Shown in pieces: positions 1 to 7,782 of a stretch of DNA of 64,000 bases. The notes under the pieces are model-generated. The model saw nothing but the letters and a program-made list of their open reading frames with translations. It did no database searches and was not told the origin of the DNA. The stretch is taken from contig NZ_PPHG01000031.1 of NCBI RefSeq assembly GCF_002904295.1, positions 36,922 through 100,921 of the forward strand, written 5' to 3'. The position numbers and the translations under genes were made by a program. Each line of letters opens with the position of its first letter. The first letter of the stretch is position 1. This DNA comes from Amycolatopsis sp. CA-128772 (GTDB taxonomy: Bacteria; Actinomycetota; Actinomycetes; Mycobacteriales; Pseudonocardiaceae).

Positions 1-139
1 CGTGCTCGGCGAACCACGCCTCCCAGCTCGCGAACCCCGCCGGGGGCGGCCGTTCGATGTAGCCGAGGGCCACCGACCAGAACCTCGCCAAAGCGCGGGG
101 TTCCGCGCAGTCGATCGTCACGCTCCAGCGCACCGTCAC
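1..139 (-). CDS. VOC/glyoxalase-like protein, N-terminal fragment
   Basis: The minus strand reads from a GTG at 139 off the left edge without a stop, giving 46 residues. It starts VTVRWSVTIDCAEPRALARF and continues with WSVALGYIERPP. A beta strand with a D-C-A/P-x-x-LARFW pattern is the usual opening of the first half of a vicinal oxygen chelate (glyoxalase-like) domain in actinobacteria. The metal-binding residues lie outside the window, so no activity can be assigned. A GTG at 133 is an alternative start. It is divergent from the PLP-enzyme gene, with about 75 bases between them for both promoters. Confidence 0.6.
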   Translation of the reverse strand, partial: MTVRWSVTIDCAEPRALARFWSVALGYIERPPPAGFASWEAWFAEH

Positions 140-214
140 GGACTGGAGCGTAACCTCGCCCACGCCCCGGGAGGGCGTGTCATCCGGGGGATGATGCGGT
201 TACCGTGGGCGGCG

Positions 215-1501
215 ATGAGTGAACGCAGCTGGGGCTTCCGCACCCGCGCCCTGCACGCGGGCGGCACCCCCGATCCGGCCACCGGTGCGCGGGCCGTGCC
301 GATCTACCAGACCACCAGCTTCGTCTTCGAGGACGCGGCCGACGCGGCGAACCTGTTCGCGCTGCAGAAGTACGGCAACATCTACAGCCGGATCGGGAAC
401 CCGACCGTGGCCGCCTTCGAGGAGCGGATCGCCAGCCTCGAAGGAGCCATCGGCGGGGTCGCCACCGCGAGCGGGCAGGCCGCCGAGTTCCTCACCTTCA
501 GCGCGCTCACCGAGGCCGGGGACCACATCGTCGCCGCGAGCGGCCTCTACGGCGGCACCGTCACCCAGCTCACCGGCACGCTCCGGCGCTTCGGCGTCGA
601 GACCACCTTCGTCAGCGGCGGCATCGACGACTACGCCGCGGCGATCACCGGCCGGACGCGGCTGCTCTACACCGAGATCATCGGCAACCCCGGGGGCGGC
701 GTCGCCGACCTGGCCGCGCTGGCCGACCTCGCGCACGCGCACGACATCCCGCTGGTCGTCGACGCCACCCTCGCCACGCCGTACCTGTGCCGCCCGATCG
801 AGCACGGCGCCGACATCGTGCTGCACTCGGCGACGAAGTTCCTCGGCGGCCACGGGACGACGCTCGGCGGGATCGTCGTCGAATCCGGGAAGTTCGACTG
901 GGGCAACGGGAAGTTCCCGCGGATGACCGAGACCGTCGACAGCTACGGCGGCCTCCGCTATCGGGAGAACTTCGGCGAGTACGCGTTCTGCACCCGGCTG
1001 CGCGCCGAGCAGCTGCGGGACATCGGCGCGGTGCTCTCGCCGCACTCGGCGTTCCTGCTGCTGCAGGGCGTCGAGACGCTCCCGCAGCGGATGGACGCGC
1101 ACGTCGCCAACGCCCGCGCGGTCGCCGAGTACCTCGAAGCCGACCCGCGCGTGGCCTGGGTGTCCTACGCCGGGCTGCCGTCGCACCCGCACCACGACCT
1201 GGCCCGGAGGTACCTGCCCGCCGGGCCGGGCGCGGTGTTCTCCTTCGGCATCGACGGCGGCCGGGCGGCGGGCGGGAGGTTCGTCGAATCGGTGGAGCTG
1301 CTGTCGCACCTGGCGAACGTCGGGGACGCGCGGACGCTCGTCATCCACCCGGCGTCGACCACGCACGCGCAGCTGTCGGCGGAACAGCTCGCCGCCGCGG
1401 GCGTCGGGCCCGACCTGATCCGGCTGTCGGTCGGTTTGGAGGACGTCGACGACATCCTCTGGGACCTCGACCAGGCGCTCGGCAAGGCGGTGGCCGGATG
1501 A
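215..1501 (+). CDS. O-acetylhomoserine sulfhydrylase-type PLP enzyme (Cys/Met metabolism family)
   Basis: This 428-residue protein belongs to the Cys/Met-metabolism PLP fold. The O-acetylhomoserine branch uses O-acetylhomoserine and sulfide or methanethiol to make homocysteine or methionine in the cytoplasm. Seen in the sequence are the N-terminal [10 protein letters not shown] and PIYQTTSF motifs, the YSRIGNPT substrate/phosphate segment, the [10 protein letters not shown] strand holding the PLP-pyridine aspartate, and [10 protein letters not shown] with the Schiff-base lysine. The C-terminal [11 protein letters not shown] is typical of the family. The ATG at 215 (MSERSWGF) matches family N-termini; ATGs at 191 and 194 would add 7 to 8 residues. 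Its stop overlaps the start of the CoA-binding gene, so the two are probably cotranscribed. The exact substrate (acetyl- or succinyl-homoserine) is inferred. Confidence 0.85.
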   Translation: MSERSWGFRTRALHAGGTPDPATGARAVPIYQTTSFVFEDAADAANLFALQKYGNIYSRIGNPTVAAFEERIASLEGAIGGVATASGQAAEFLTFSALTEAGDHIVAASGLYGGTVTQLTGTLRRFGVETTFVSGGIDDYAAAITGRTRLLYTEIIGNPGGGVADLAALADLAHAHDIPLVVDATLATPYLCRPIEHGADIVLHSATKFLGGHGTTLGGIVVESGKFDWGNGKFPRMTETVDSYGGLRYRENFGEYAFCTRLRAEQLRDIGAVLSPHSAFLLLQGVETLPQRMDAHVANARAVAEYLEADPRVAWVSYAGLPSHPHHDLARRYLPAGPGAVFSFGIDGGRAAGGRFVESVELLSHLANVGDARTLVIHPASTTHAQLSAEQLAAAGVGPDLIRLSVGLEDVDDILWDLDQALGKAVAG

Positions 1502-1974
1502 CGCACGACGTCGGTGCCGTCGAGCGGCGGGCGATCCTCCAGCGGACGAAGTCCGTGACGCTGATCGGCGCGTCGGCCAACCCGGCGCGGCCCAGCTACT
1601 TCGTCGCGACCTACCTGCTTTCGTCGACGCGGTACGAGGTCCACTTCGTCAACCCGCGGCTGGACACGCTGTTCGGGAAACCGGTGTACGCGTCGCTGAA
1701 GGACGTGCCGGGCGAGCCCGACCTGGTCAGCGTGTTCCGCAGGCACGACGACCTGCCGCAGGTCGCCGAGGAGGTCATCGACGCCGGCGCGCGGACGCTG
1801 TGGCTGCAACTCGGGTTGTCACACGAGCCGGTGGCCGGCCGGGCGCGGGACGCCGGGCTGGACGTCGTGATGAACCGGTGCGTGAAGATCGAGCACGCGC
1901 GCTTCGCGGGCGGGCTGCACCTGGCCGGGTTCAACACGGGCGTGATCAGCTCGCGGCGGCAGTCGGCGCCCTGA
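1498..1974 (+). CDS. CoA-binding (Rossmann) domain protein
   Basis: This 158-residue protein has the CoA-binding fold seen in succinyl-CoA synthetase alpha and the YccU family. The opening strand and loop are SVTLIGASANPARPS. Next come the pattern YEVHFVNPRLDTLFGKPVY, a PDLVSVFRR segment, then LWLQLGLSHE and VMNRCVKIEHARF near the C-terminus, which is the usual YccU-like ending. The start ATG overlaps the stop of the upstream PLP-enzyme gene (ATGA), and this pairing of O-acetylhomoserine sulfhydrylase with a CoA-binding protein suggests a link to acyl-homoserine or sulfur metabolism. No catalytic residues can be named; the role is inferred from context only. Confidence 0.8.
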   Translation: MTHDVGAVERRAILQRTKSVTLIGASANPARPSYFVATYLLSSTRYEVHFVNPRLDTLFGKPVYASLKDVPGEPDLVSVFRRHDDLPQVAEEVIDAGARTLWLQLGLSHEPVAGRARDAGLDVVMNRCVKIEHARFAGGLHLAGFNTGVISSRRQSAP

Positions 1975-2014
1975 TCGGGGAAGAGAACGGCCGTTCCCGG
2001 TGTTGGCCCCGGGT

Positions 2015-2764
2015 ATGACCTTGGGGATCACGTTCTCCGGCGGCCCGACCGCCCTCCTGGAACTCGGCGGCGTCCGGCTGCTCACCGACCCGACCTTCGA
2101 CGCCCCCGGCGACCACCCCGTCGGCGAGCGCGTGCTGGTCAAGACTGAGGAATCGGCGCTGACCGAAGAGGCGACCGGGGTGGTGGACGCGGTGCTGCTG
2201 TCCCACGACCAGCACCCGGACAACCTGGACGACCGCGGCCGCGCGTACCTCGCGACGGTGCCGTTGACGCTGGTCACGCCCAGCGGGGCGGCGCGGCTCG
2301 GCGGGACGGCCCGCGGGCTGGCGCCGTGGGATTCGACGCGGGTCGGGGCGCTGACGATCACGGCGGTTCCGGCGCTGCACGGACCCGAAGGCGCTTCGCG
2401 GCTCACAGGAGACGTCACGGGGTTCGTGCTGACCGGCGACGGGCTGCCGACGGTGTACGTGAGCGGCGACAACGCGTCGGTGGACCTGGTGGGCGAGATC
2501 GCGGCGCGGTTCCGGGTGGACATCGCGGTGCTGTTCGCCGGCGCGGCCCGCACGGTGTTCTTCGACGGCGCGCCGCTGACGTTGACCAGCGTGGACGCGG
2601 TGGAGGCGGCGAAGGTCCTGGGCGCGGCGAAGGTGGTCCCGCTGCACTTCCGGGGCTGGCAGCACTTCAGCGAGGGGCCGGACGTGCTGCGGAAGGAGTT
2701 CGAGGCGGCGGGGCTGGCGGACCGGCTCGTCCTGCTGGAGCCCGGGCAGCACGCGGAGGTCTGA
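2015..2764 (+). CDS. MBL-fold metallo-hydrolase (UlaG-like)
   Basis: This 249-residue protein resembles the UlaG-like/ComEC-like branch of metallo-beta-lactamase hydrolases. The first strand (GITFSGGPTALLEL) and LLTDPTFD are followed by VVDAVLLSHDQHPDNLDD, a version of the SHxHxDH metal motif in which H-D-Q-H-x-D is present. A second histidine occurs in PALHGPEG, an aspartate in YVSGDNASVDL, and a final histidine in VVPLHFRGWQHF. A complete dinuclear zinc site is therefore plausible. I chose the ATG at 2015 over an in-frame GTG at 2000 because it starts directly at the first strand. The substrate is unknown. Confidence 0.8.
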   Translation: MTLGITFSGGPTALLELGGVRLLTDPTFDAPGDHPVGERVLVKTEESALTEEATGVVDAVLLSHDQHPDNLDDRGRAYLATVPLTLVTPSGAARLGGTARGLAPWDSTRVGALTITAVPALHGPEGASRLTGDVTGFVLTGDGLPTVYVSGDNASVDLVGEIAARFRVDIAVLFAGAARTVFFDGAPLTLTSVDAVEAAKVLGAAKVVPLHFRGWQHFSEGPDVLRKEFEAAGLADRLVLLEPGQHAEV

Positions 2765-2787
2765 CGGGGGCGTGAGAGGCTGGCGGC

Positions 2788-2961
2788 ATGGCCAAGCCGA
2801 CTCCACTGCAGTTCCGGAACATCCTCGTCGCCCTCCTCGCGGCGGCGGGCTTCGTCTGGAGCGTCGTGGTCGGGCTGCCGTGGTGGGTGAGTGCCATCGT
2901 CGGGTGCGCCTGCGTCCTGTCGCTCGCCTCCGCCTACCTCAACCGGCCCGGCGCGAACTGA
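2788..2961 (+). CDS. Small two-TM membrane protein
   Basis: A 57-residue frame starts MAKPTPLQFRNILVALLAAA and ends with YLNRPGAN. Two hydrophobic stretches (about residues 12-30 and 33-50) joined by a short GLPWWV turn predict a helical hairpin in the membrane with both ends on the cytoplasmic side. The start ATG lies 24 bases past the MBL-gene stop, with GAGAGG upstream as a weak ribosome site. Codon use matches the neighbours. No family is recognised and the function is unknown. Confidence 0.6.
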   Translation: MAKPTPLQFRNILVALLAAAGFVWSVVVGLPWWVSAIVGCACVLSLASAYLNRPGAN

Positions 2962-2998
2962 CGCGTCTTCGCGAAATGGCCTCGGCTGACGTTGCGCC

Positions 2999-4015
2999 AT
3001 GACGACGATCTGGGGCGTTCACAACGACCAGCCGCACCTGGACCTGGTCGGGAACGGGTTCGTCTCGATCGGCTGGGACGACCTCGGCGACCTCTCGGAG
3101 CTGAAGGATGACCGCGACGACGCCAAGGACCGGGTCGTCCGGGGATACCCGGACCTGAAACCGGGAGCCATCCCGGTCACCGCGGGAACGTTGCTCTCGT
3201 TCCGGTACCGGATGCAGCCCGGCGACATCGTGATCCACCCCCACAAACCGGACAGCACCCTCAACTTCGGCCGCATCACCGGTGACTACTACCACCAGGC
3301 CGGCGTCTCCCTCCACGCCAACCGGCGACCGGTCGAGTGGCTGCGAACCGGTGTTCCCCGGACGACCTTCTCGCAGAGCGCTCGCTACGAGATCGGTTCG
3401 GCCGTCACGGTCTTCCAGGTCAAGCGACACCGGCAGGAATTCCTCGGCTTCCTGAAGGGGCTGCCGACGTCGGCGGCCCCCGCCGAGGCCGAACCGGAGG
3501 CCGCCGCCGACGAAGCGGCCGAGCAACCGGATGCCGAACGGATCGAGACCTACACCCACGACTTCGTCATCGACACCCTGATGAAAAAGCTGGAGGGCGT
3601 CGACTTCGAGCACTTCGTCGCGCACCTGCTCGGCGCCATGGGGTACCGGACCGAGGTGACCAGCCCGTCACGCGACGGCGGCTACGACATCATCGCCTCG
3701 CACGATCCCCTGCTGCTGAAGCCGCCGATCATCAAGGTCCAGTGCAAGCGCACGACTTCGTCGATCGGGCGCCCGGAGGTGCAGCAGCTCACCGGGGCGT
3801 TGGCCGCCGGCGGATCCGAGCTCGGCCTGTTCGTGACGTTGGGCAGCTACTCCGCCGACGCACAGCACGAAGAACGGCACCGCCAGAACCTCCGGCTCAT
3901 CAACGGCCGTCAGCTGGTCAAGCTGATCTTCGAGCACTACGGCAAGTTCAGCCTCGAGTACAAGCGGCTCCTTCCGCTGCGGTCCGTCTACGTCGTCGAC
4001 AACACCGCGAACTAA
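2999..4015 (+). CDS. Mrr-type restriction endonuclease, solitary
   Basis: The protein has 338 residues in two parts. Residues 1-140 begin TTIWGVHNDQPHLDLVGNGF and include VSIGWDDLGD; this domain precedes nucleases of the Mrr-cat superfamily and probably reads DNA. After an acidic Ala/Glu linker (about 158-180), residues 190-330 form the Mrr catalytic domain: FEHFVAHLLGAMGYRTEV, then GGYDIIA, then IKVQCKR, which supply the D...QxK residues of the PD-(D/E)XK nuclease fold. No methyltransferase lies nearby, which fits a type IV enzyme that cuts modified foreign DNA. Its last four bases overlap the convergent allantoicase gene. Confidence 0.8.
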   Translation: MTTIWGVHNDQPHLDLVGNGFVSIGWDDLGDLSELKDDRDDAKDRVVRGYPDLKPGAIPVTAGTLLSFRYRMQPGDIVIHPHKPDSTLNFGRITGDYYHQAGVSLHANRRPVEWLRTGVPRTTFSQSARYEIGSAVTVFQVKRHRQEFLGFLKGLPTSAAPAEAEPEAAADEAAEQPDAERIETYTHDFVIDTLMKKLEGVDFEHFVAHLLGAMGYRTEVTSPSRDGGYDIIASHDPLLLKPPIIKVQCKRTTSSIGRPEVQQLTGALAAGGSELGLFVTLGSYSADAQHEERHRQNLRLINGRQLVKLIFEHYGKFSLEYKRLLPLRSVYVVDNTAN

Positions 4016-5025
4016 CGCGTCTTCGCGAAGCGGGCCTTCAGGTTCGTGCGGCCCGCTTCCGTGAGCCGGCCGAACAGCCGCAAGCGGGCCAGGCCGCCGT
4101 CCGGGTAGATGTCCAACCGGGCCTCCGTCACCTCCGGGCCGTCCGGGAGGGCGAAGCGGTGGCGCGTGTCCGGCTGCAAGCGCGTCTTCGGCAGCAGCGG
4201 GACCCATTCGCCGTACGTTTCGCGGCCGCTCACCGAGGCCCAGCCCGGTGCGTTGCCCTTCAGGTTGCTCGTGTCCAGCTCCACGAACCGGACGATGCCG
4301 GCGCCGGCCAGGCGCAGCGTCACCCAGTCGTTGCCGTCGTCGCGGCGGCGGGCCGTCTCCCAGCCCTCCGCCTGGTGGGCCGCCAGGCCCGGCGACAGGA
4401 TGTTGTTCGGCGACGAATAGAACCGGTTGCTGCAGCCCGTGACGACCGCGCCGTTCTCCAGGGCCGCCAGGTCGAGTGCGTCCAGGTCGAGCAGCGCCGG
4501 GTCCGGGATCGGTGCGCCGTGCACGCGCAGGCGCGCCACTCCCCCGTCCGGGTGCTGGGTCAGCCGGACGTGCGTGTAGCGCCGCGATCCGTTGACCGCG
4601 TAGAAGTTCTCCGTGTGCCCCGAGGCCGGCGCGCGGTCGACCAGGACGTCCCAGTCCGCCGCCACCACCTCCGCCGCCGACGGGTAGCCCGGCAGCGACG
4701 TCGCCTCGACCGAGACGTGCGGCGGGTAGTTGCCCTTGAAGAACGCCGTGTCGACGACGACGCCGGTGACCGTGCCGGCCAGGCCGAGCCGGACGATGGC
4801 CTGGTCGTCGCCCGGTTCGCGGTGACGGCGGGTCTCCCAGCCGTCGTAGACCTGGCCCTTCGGGCCGAACGTCTCCGCCCGGTGCGCCGGCACCCAGGGG
4901 TTGACCAGGTTCTCCTTCTCGGCGAACAGCTCGTCGGTCGCCCACATCACCGTGCCGCCGAAGCGGCGGGACGCGAGGTCGGGCAGTTCTGTCCACTCCG
5001 GACGGTCGGACACCAGAGCCTCCAT
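4012..5025 (-). CDS. alc: Allantoicase
   Basis: The enzyme hydrolyses allantoate to ureidoglycolate and urea in the ureide branch of purine breakdown. The protein has 337 residues, the family length, built of two repeated jelly-roll allantoicase domains. Repeat 1 has GWETRRHRE, AIVRLGLAG and FFKGNYPPHVSVEA; repeat 2 has GWETARRRDDGNDWVTLRLA and SNLKGNAPGWASVSG. Both repeats end in HPDGGVARLRV or YPDGGLARLRL. The start ATG sits two bases past the allB stop, so the two genes form an allB-alc operon. The stop overlaps the restriction endonuclease gene convergently by four bases. Confidence 0.95.
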   Translation of the reverse strand: MEALVSDRPEWTELPDLASRRFGGTVMWATDELFAEKENLVNPWVPAHRAETFGPKGQVYDGWETRRHREPGDDQAIVRLGLAGTVTGVVVDTAFFKGNYPPHVSVEATSLPGYPSAAEVVAADWDVLVDRAPASGHTENFYAVNGSRRYTHVRLTQHPDGGVARLRVHGAPIPDPALLDLDALDLAALENGAVVTGCSNRFYSSPNNILSPGLAAHQAEGWETARRRDDGNDWVTLRLAGAGIVRFVELDTSNLKGNAPGWASVSGRETYGEWVPLLPKTRLQPDTRHRFALPDGPEVTEARLDIYPDGGLARLRLFGRLTEAGRTNLKARFAKTR

Positions 5026-5026
5026 T

Positions 5027-6355
5027 TCAGCAGTTCCCCCGGGTCAGCAACGCACCGCGCGGCTCGTCGCCGGTGATTTCCGTGCCCCGCAGCCAGGTCG
5101 AGCGCACGACGCCGGCGAGCGGCCGCCGGTCGTACGCGCTGACCGGGTTGCGGTGCTCCAGTTTCGCGACGTCCACGACAAAGGCCTCGTCCGGCGCGAA
5201 CACGCAGAAGTCGGCGTCGTACCCCACGGCCAGGTGCCCCTTGCGGCGCATCCCCGCCTGTGCGGCCGGCCGCTCGGCCATCCACCGGACGACGTCGGTG
5301 AGCGCGAACCCGCGCTGCCGCGCTTGCGTCCAGATCGCCGGCAGCCCCAGCTGCAGGCTGGAAATCCCGCCCCACGCCTGGCCGAAGTCGCCGCTGTCGA
5401 AGCGTTTCAGCTCCGGCGTGCACGGCGAATGGTCGCTGACGATCGTGTCGATGACGCCGTCGGCGAGCCCCTGCCAGAGCTGTTCGCGGTTGGCCGCCTC
5501 GCGGATCGGCGGGCAGCACTTGAACTGCGTCGCGCCGTCTCGGATCTCCTCGGCGACGAAGCTGAGGTAGTGCGGGCAGGTCTCCGCCGACAGCCGGACG
5601 CCGTCGCGCCGCGCCGACGCGATCAGCGGCAGTGCGTCCGAAGAGGACAGGTGCAGGATGTGGGCCCGCGCGGCGTGGCGGCGGGCCGCCTCGATCACCT
5701 GCGAGATCGCGTGGTTCTCGGCCGTGCGCGGCCGAGAGTGCAGGAAGTCGACATAGCGACCGCCGTGGGGCTCCGGTGCTTCGTCGATCTCGGTTGCGTC
5801 CTCGGCGTGGACGATCATCAGCGCGTCGAAGGAACTGAGCTCCCGCAACGCTTCGTCGAGCCCGGCCGGGTCGAGCGGCGGGAATTCGTCGACGCCGGAG
5901 TGCAGCAGGAAGCACTTGAAGCCGAACACCCCGGCTTCGTGCAGGCCGCGCAGATCGGTCACGTTGCCGGGGATCGCGCCGCCCCAGAAGCCGACGTCGA
6001 CGTGCACCCGGCCGGCCGCCGCCGTGCGCTTGACCTCCAGGGCCGCGACGTCGACGGTCGGCGGCAGGCTGTTCAGCGGCATGTCCACGATCGTGGTCAC
6101 CCCGCCCGCCGCGGCCGCGCGGGTCGCCGTCTCGAAGCCCTCCCACTCGGCGCGGCCGGGGTCGTTCACATGGACGTGCGTGTCGACCAGCCCCGGCAGC
6201 AGCACGACGTCGTCGCCGAGGTCGAGGACGCGGTCGCCGGCCAGAGCCGCGTCGCCGGGTTCGACCGCGACGATCCGGCCGCCGTCGACCCCGACGGTCG
6301 CCGGGCCTTCGCCCGCGGCCGTCACGGCCCGGGCGGCACGCACCACAAGATCCAT
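5027..6355 (-). CDS. allB: Allantoinase
   Basis: A cyclic amidohydrolase opening allantoin to allantoate. The protein has 442 residues with the dinuclear metal site visible: [10 protein letters not shown] (first His pair), [10 protein letters not shown] (the lysine that becomes carboxylated), VHAED, HILHLSS and the catalytic aspartate in VSDHSPC. CPHYL and KCCPPIRE are allantoinase-type segments. I chose the ATG at 6355 ([10 protein letters not shown]) because AAGGG lies about eight bases upstream; the frame stays open further but would add nonconserved sequence. It leads the allB-alc operon and is divergent from the thiamine-binding-like/HTH regulator. Confidence 0.95.
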   Translation of the reverse strand: MDLVVRAARAVTAAGEGPATVGVDGGRIVAVEPGDAALAGDRVLDLGDDVVLLPGLVDTHVHVNDPGRAEWEGFETATRAAAAGGVTTIVDMPLNSLPPTVDVAALEVKRTAAAGRVHVDVGFWGGAIPGNVTDLRGLHEAGVFGFKCFLLHSGVDEFPPLDPAGLDEALRELSSFDALMIVHAEDATEIDEAPEPHGGRYVDFLHSRPRTAENHAISQVIEAARRHAARAHILHLSSSDALPLIASARRDGVRLSAETCPHYLSFVAEEIRDGATQFKCCPPIREAANREQLWQGLADGVIDTIVSDHSPCTPELKRFDSGDFGQAWGGISSLQLGLPAIWTQARQRGFALTDVVRWMAERPAAQAGMRRKGHLAVGYDADFCVFAPDEAFVVDVAKLEHRNPVSAYDRRPLAGVVRSTWLRGTEITGDEPRGALLTRGNC

Positions 6356-6391
6356 CCGAAAACCCTTCTGCGGGAGGATGACCACCGCCGA

Positions 6392-6407
6392 TTTCACAGT
6401 ACGGAAA
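6392..6407. promoter_or_regulatory. Candidate IclR/AllR-type operator upstream of allB
   Basis: The near-palindrome TTTCACAGTACGGAAA lies 37 bases upstream of the allB start. Read on the minus strand as TTTCCGTACTGTGAAA it aligns without gaps with TTTCTGCATAGCGGAA between malate synthase and the IclR gene; ten of 16 bases are identical and most differences are transitions. The shared placement suggests control by the IclR-type regulator encoded at 23345. This is inference. Confidence 0.45.
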
Positions 6408-6471
6408 GGCGGTTTCGCACAACGACAGTAACCACGGCGCGCGCCGCTCGTCAACGACGGACATAGCGCGT

Positions 6472-6477
6472 TACGGT
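6472..6477 (+). promoter_or_regulatory. Candidate -10 box, leaderless start of the HTH regulator
   Basis: TACGGT lies seven bases before the GTG at 6485, the distance expected when transcription begins at the start codon. The same TACGGTCA context occurs before uraD. No clear TTGACA-like -35 is seen here. Confidence 0.35.
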
Positions 6478-6484
6478 CATCCTT

Positions 6485-6961
6485 GTGCGGCTTGAAGCGG
6501 AGTTCACCAGCGAACCGTTCCACGGCGAAGGTTCGCCGCCCGAGCACGCCGTCGCCGCGCGTGACGCCGCCGCGGAAGCCGGGCTGGACACCGATTTCGG
6601 GCCACTCGGCACCCTCGCCCGCGGCGAGGCGAAGGAGCTGCTCGAAGCCCTCCCGGCGATTGCGAAGGCGGCCCTGGAGGGTGGCGCCACACGGGTCACG
6701 CTGCAGCTGCGCCGGGCCGACGACCCGGGCAGCGCACCCGTCGTCGAGCTGAACGACGCGCTGGCCCGGCTGATCGCCGACGTCGAGCGCGAACTGGGCG
6801 CCAAGCTGGGCGAACTCGACCGCGCGGGCAAGCAGCGCGCGGTGCGGCTGTTGCGCGAACGCGGCGCCTTCGGGCTGCGGAAATCCGTCTCGTCGGTGGC
6901 CGACGCGCTGGGCGTCACGCGGTTCACCGTCTACAACTACCTCAACCGCGAAGCGGACTGA
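6485..6961 (+). CDS. Thiamine-binding-like domain fused to HTH regulator
   Basis: The protein has 158 residues. The N-terminal part (about 1-80: [35 protein letters not shown] and a VTLQLRRAD strand) looks like the small ferredoxin-like MTH1187/YkoF thiamine-binding domain. The C-terminal part (about 95-156) is helical and ends in a helix-turn-helix: [20 protein letters not shown]. It is probably a ligand-responsive DNA-binding regulator. It sits divergent to allB and directly before uraD-uraH-uox, so it probably controls one or both. The GTG start follows a candidate -10 by seven bases with no ribosome site. The ligand is unknown. Confidence 0.6.
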   Translation: MRLEAEFTSEPFHGEGSPPEHAVAARDAAAEAGLDTDFGPLGTLARGEAKELLEALPAIAKAALEGGATRVTLQLRRADDPGSAPVVELNDALARLIADVERELGAKLGELDRAGKQRAVRLLRERGAFGLRKSVSSVADALGVTRFTVYNYLNREAD

Positions 6962-6970
6962 CCAGCGCTT

Positions 6971-7010
6971 TCAACAAAATGTTGACGGAACTCGGGCGCC
7001 GACGTACGGT
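6971..7010 (+). promoter_or_regulatory. uraD promoter with overlapping palindrome
   Basis: A -35 TTGACG (6982-6987) and -10 TACGGT (7005-7010) are separated by exactly 17 bases. The GTG of uraD starts at 7017, so the message is probably leaderless. The perfect inverted repeat TCAACA-AAA-TGTTGA (6971-6985) overlaps the -35, the position of a repressor site. The binding protein is not known; the upstream HTH gene is the nearest candidate. Confidence 0.6.
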
Positions 7011-7016
7011 CAGCTC

Positions 7017-7466
7017 GTGCTGCTCACCGAGTTCAACACCACCGACGTCCGCCCGCTGCTGACGGACTGCCTCGCCGTGCCCCGGTGGGTCGACGCCGTG
7101 CTGGCCGGGCGCCCCTACGCCGACGTCGACGCGTTGACCGCCGCCGCGGACCTGCCGCTGAGCAGCGACGAGATCCGCCAGGCCATGGCCGCGCACCCCC
7201 GCATCGGGGAAAAGCCGGCGGACGGCTGGGCCCGCTCCGAACAGTCCGGTGTGGACAATGCGGACGCGTTCGCCGCGGCGAACGCCGAGTACGAAGCCAA
7301 GTTCGGCCACGTGTACCTGGTCTGTGCGACCGGCCGCAGCGGCGACGAGCTGCTGAAGATCCTCCGCGAACGACTCGGCAACGACCCCGCGACCGAGCTG
7401 GCCGTCGCCGGCCGCGAACTGCTGAAGATCGCCGGACTCCGACTCGCGAAAGCGGTGACCGCGTGA
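7017..7466 (+). CDS. uraD: OHCU decarboxylase
   Basis: The enzyme converts 2-oxo-4-hydroxy-4-carboxy-5-ureidoimidazoline to S-allantoin, the last step from urate. The protein has 149 residues, all helical. It contains the family signature AAHPRIGE with the catalytic histidine and the segment EYEAKFGHVYLVCATGRS, followed by ILRERLGNDPATELAVAG and an LRLAK C-terminus. The GTG start has no ribosome site and lies seven bases after a -10 box. Its stop overlaps the GTG of uraH (GTGA), and uricase follows two bases after uraH, so uraD-uraH-uox form one operon in pathway order reversed. Confidence 0.93.
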   Translation: MLLTEFNTTDVRPLLTDCLAVPRWVDAVLAGRPYADVDALTAAADLPLSSDEIRQAMAAHPRIGEKPADGWARSEQSGVDNADAFAAANAEYEAKFGHVYLVCATGRSGDELLKILRERLGNDPATELAVAGRELLKIAGLRLAKAVTA

Positions 7467-7780
7467 GCCTCGTGACCACCCACGTCCTCGACACGGCGAC
7501 CGGGCGCCCGGCACCGGGCATCGCCGTCCGCTTCGAAACCGCCGGGGGCAAGCCGATCGCCGAGGGCCGCACCGACGACGACGGCCGCATCCGCGACCTG
7601 GGGCCGGAAACCCTCGAGCCGGGCACCTACCGCCTGGTCTTCGACACCGGCGCCTATCTGGGCCCGGACGCCTTCTTCCCCGAGGTCACGCTGGCGTTCC
7701 GGATCTCCGACCCCGCGGCGCACCACCACGTGCCGCTCCTGCTCAGCCCGTTCGCCTATTCGACCTACCGAGGGAGCTGA
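7463..7780 (+). CDS. uraH: 5-hydroxyisourate hydrolase
   Basis: A transthyretin-like enzyme that hydrolyses 5-hydroxyisourate, the uricase product, to OHCU. The protein has 105 residues, near the family size. It opens with VTTHVLDTATGRPAPG (catalytic histidine), has a TDDDGRI loop, and ends HVPLLLSPFAYSTYRGS; the terminal YRGS tetrapeptide distinguishes the hydrolase from true transthyretins. The GTG start overlaps the uraD stop. It acts between uricase and UraD. Confidence 0.95.
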   Translation: MSLVTTHVLDTATGRPAPGIAVRFETAGGKPIAEGRTDDDGRIRDLGPETLEPGTYRLVFDTGAYLGPDAFFPEVTLAFRISDPAAHHHVPLLLSPFAYSTYRGS

Positions 7781-7782
7781 CC

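Noticed and set aside
4947..6464. Long open frame on the minus strand overlapping allB in another frame
   Set aside because: It is Arg/Gly/Ala-rich low-complexity sequence produced by GC-rich codon bias; the allB frame has all metal-site motifs.
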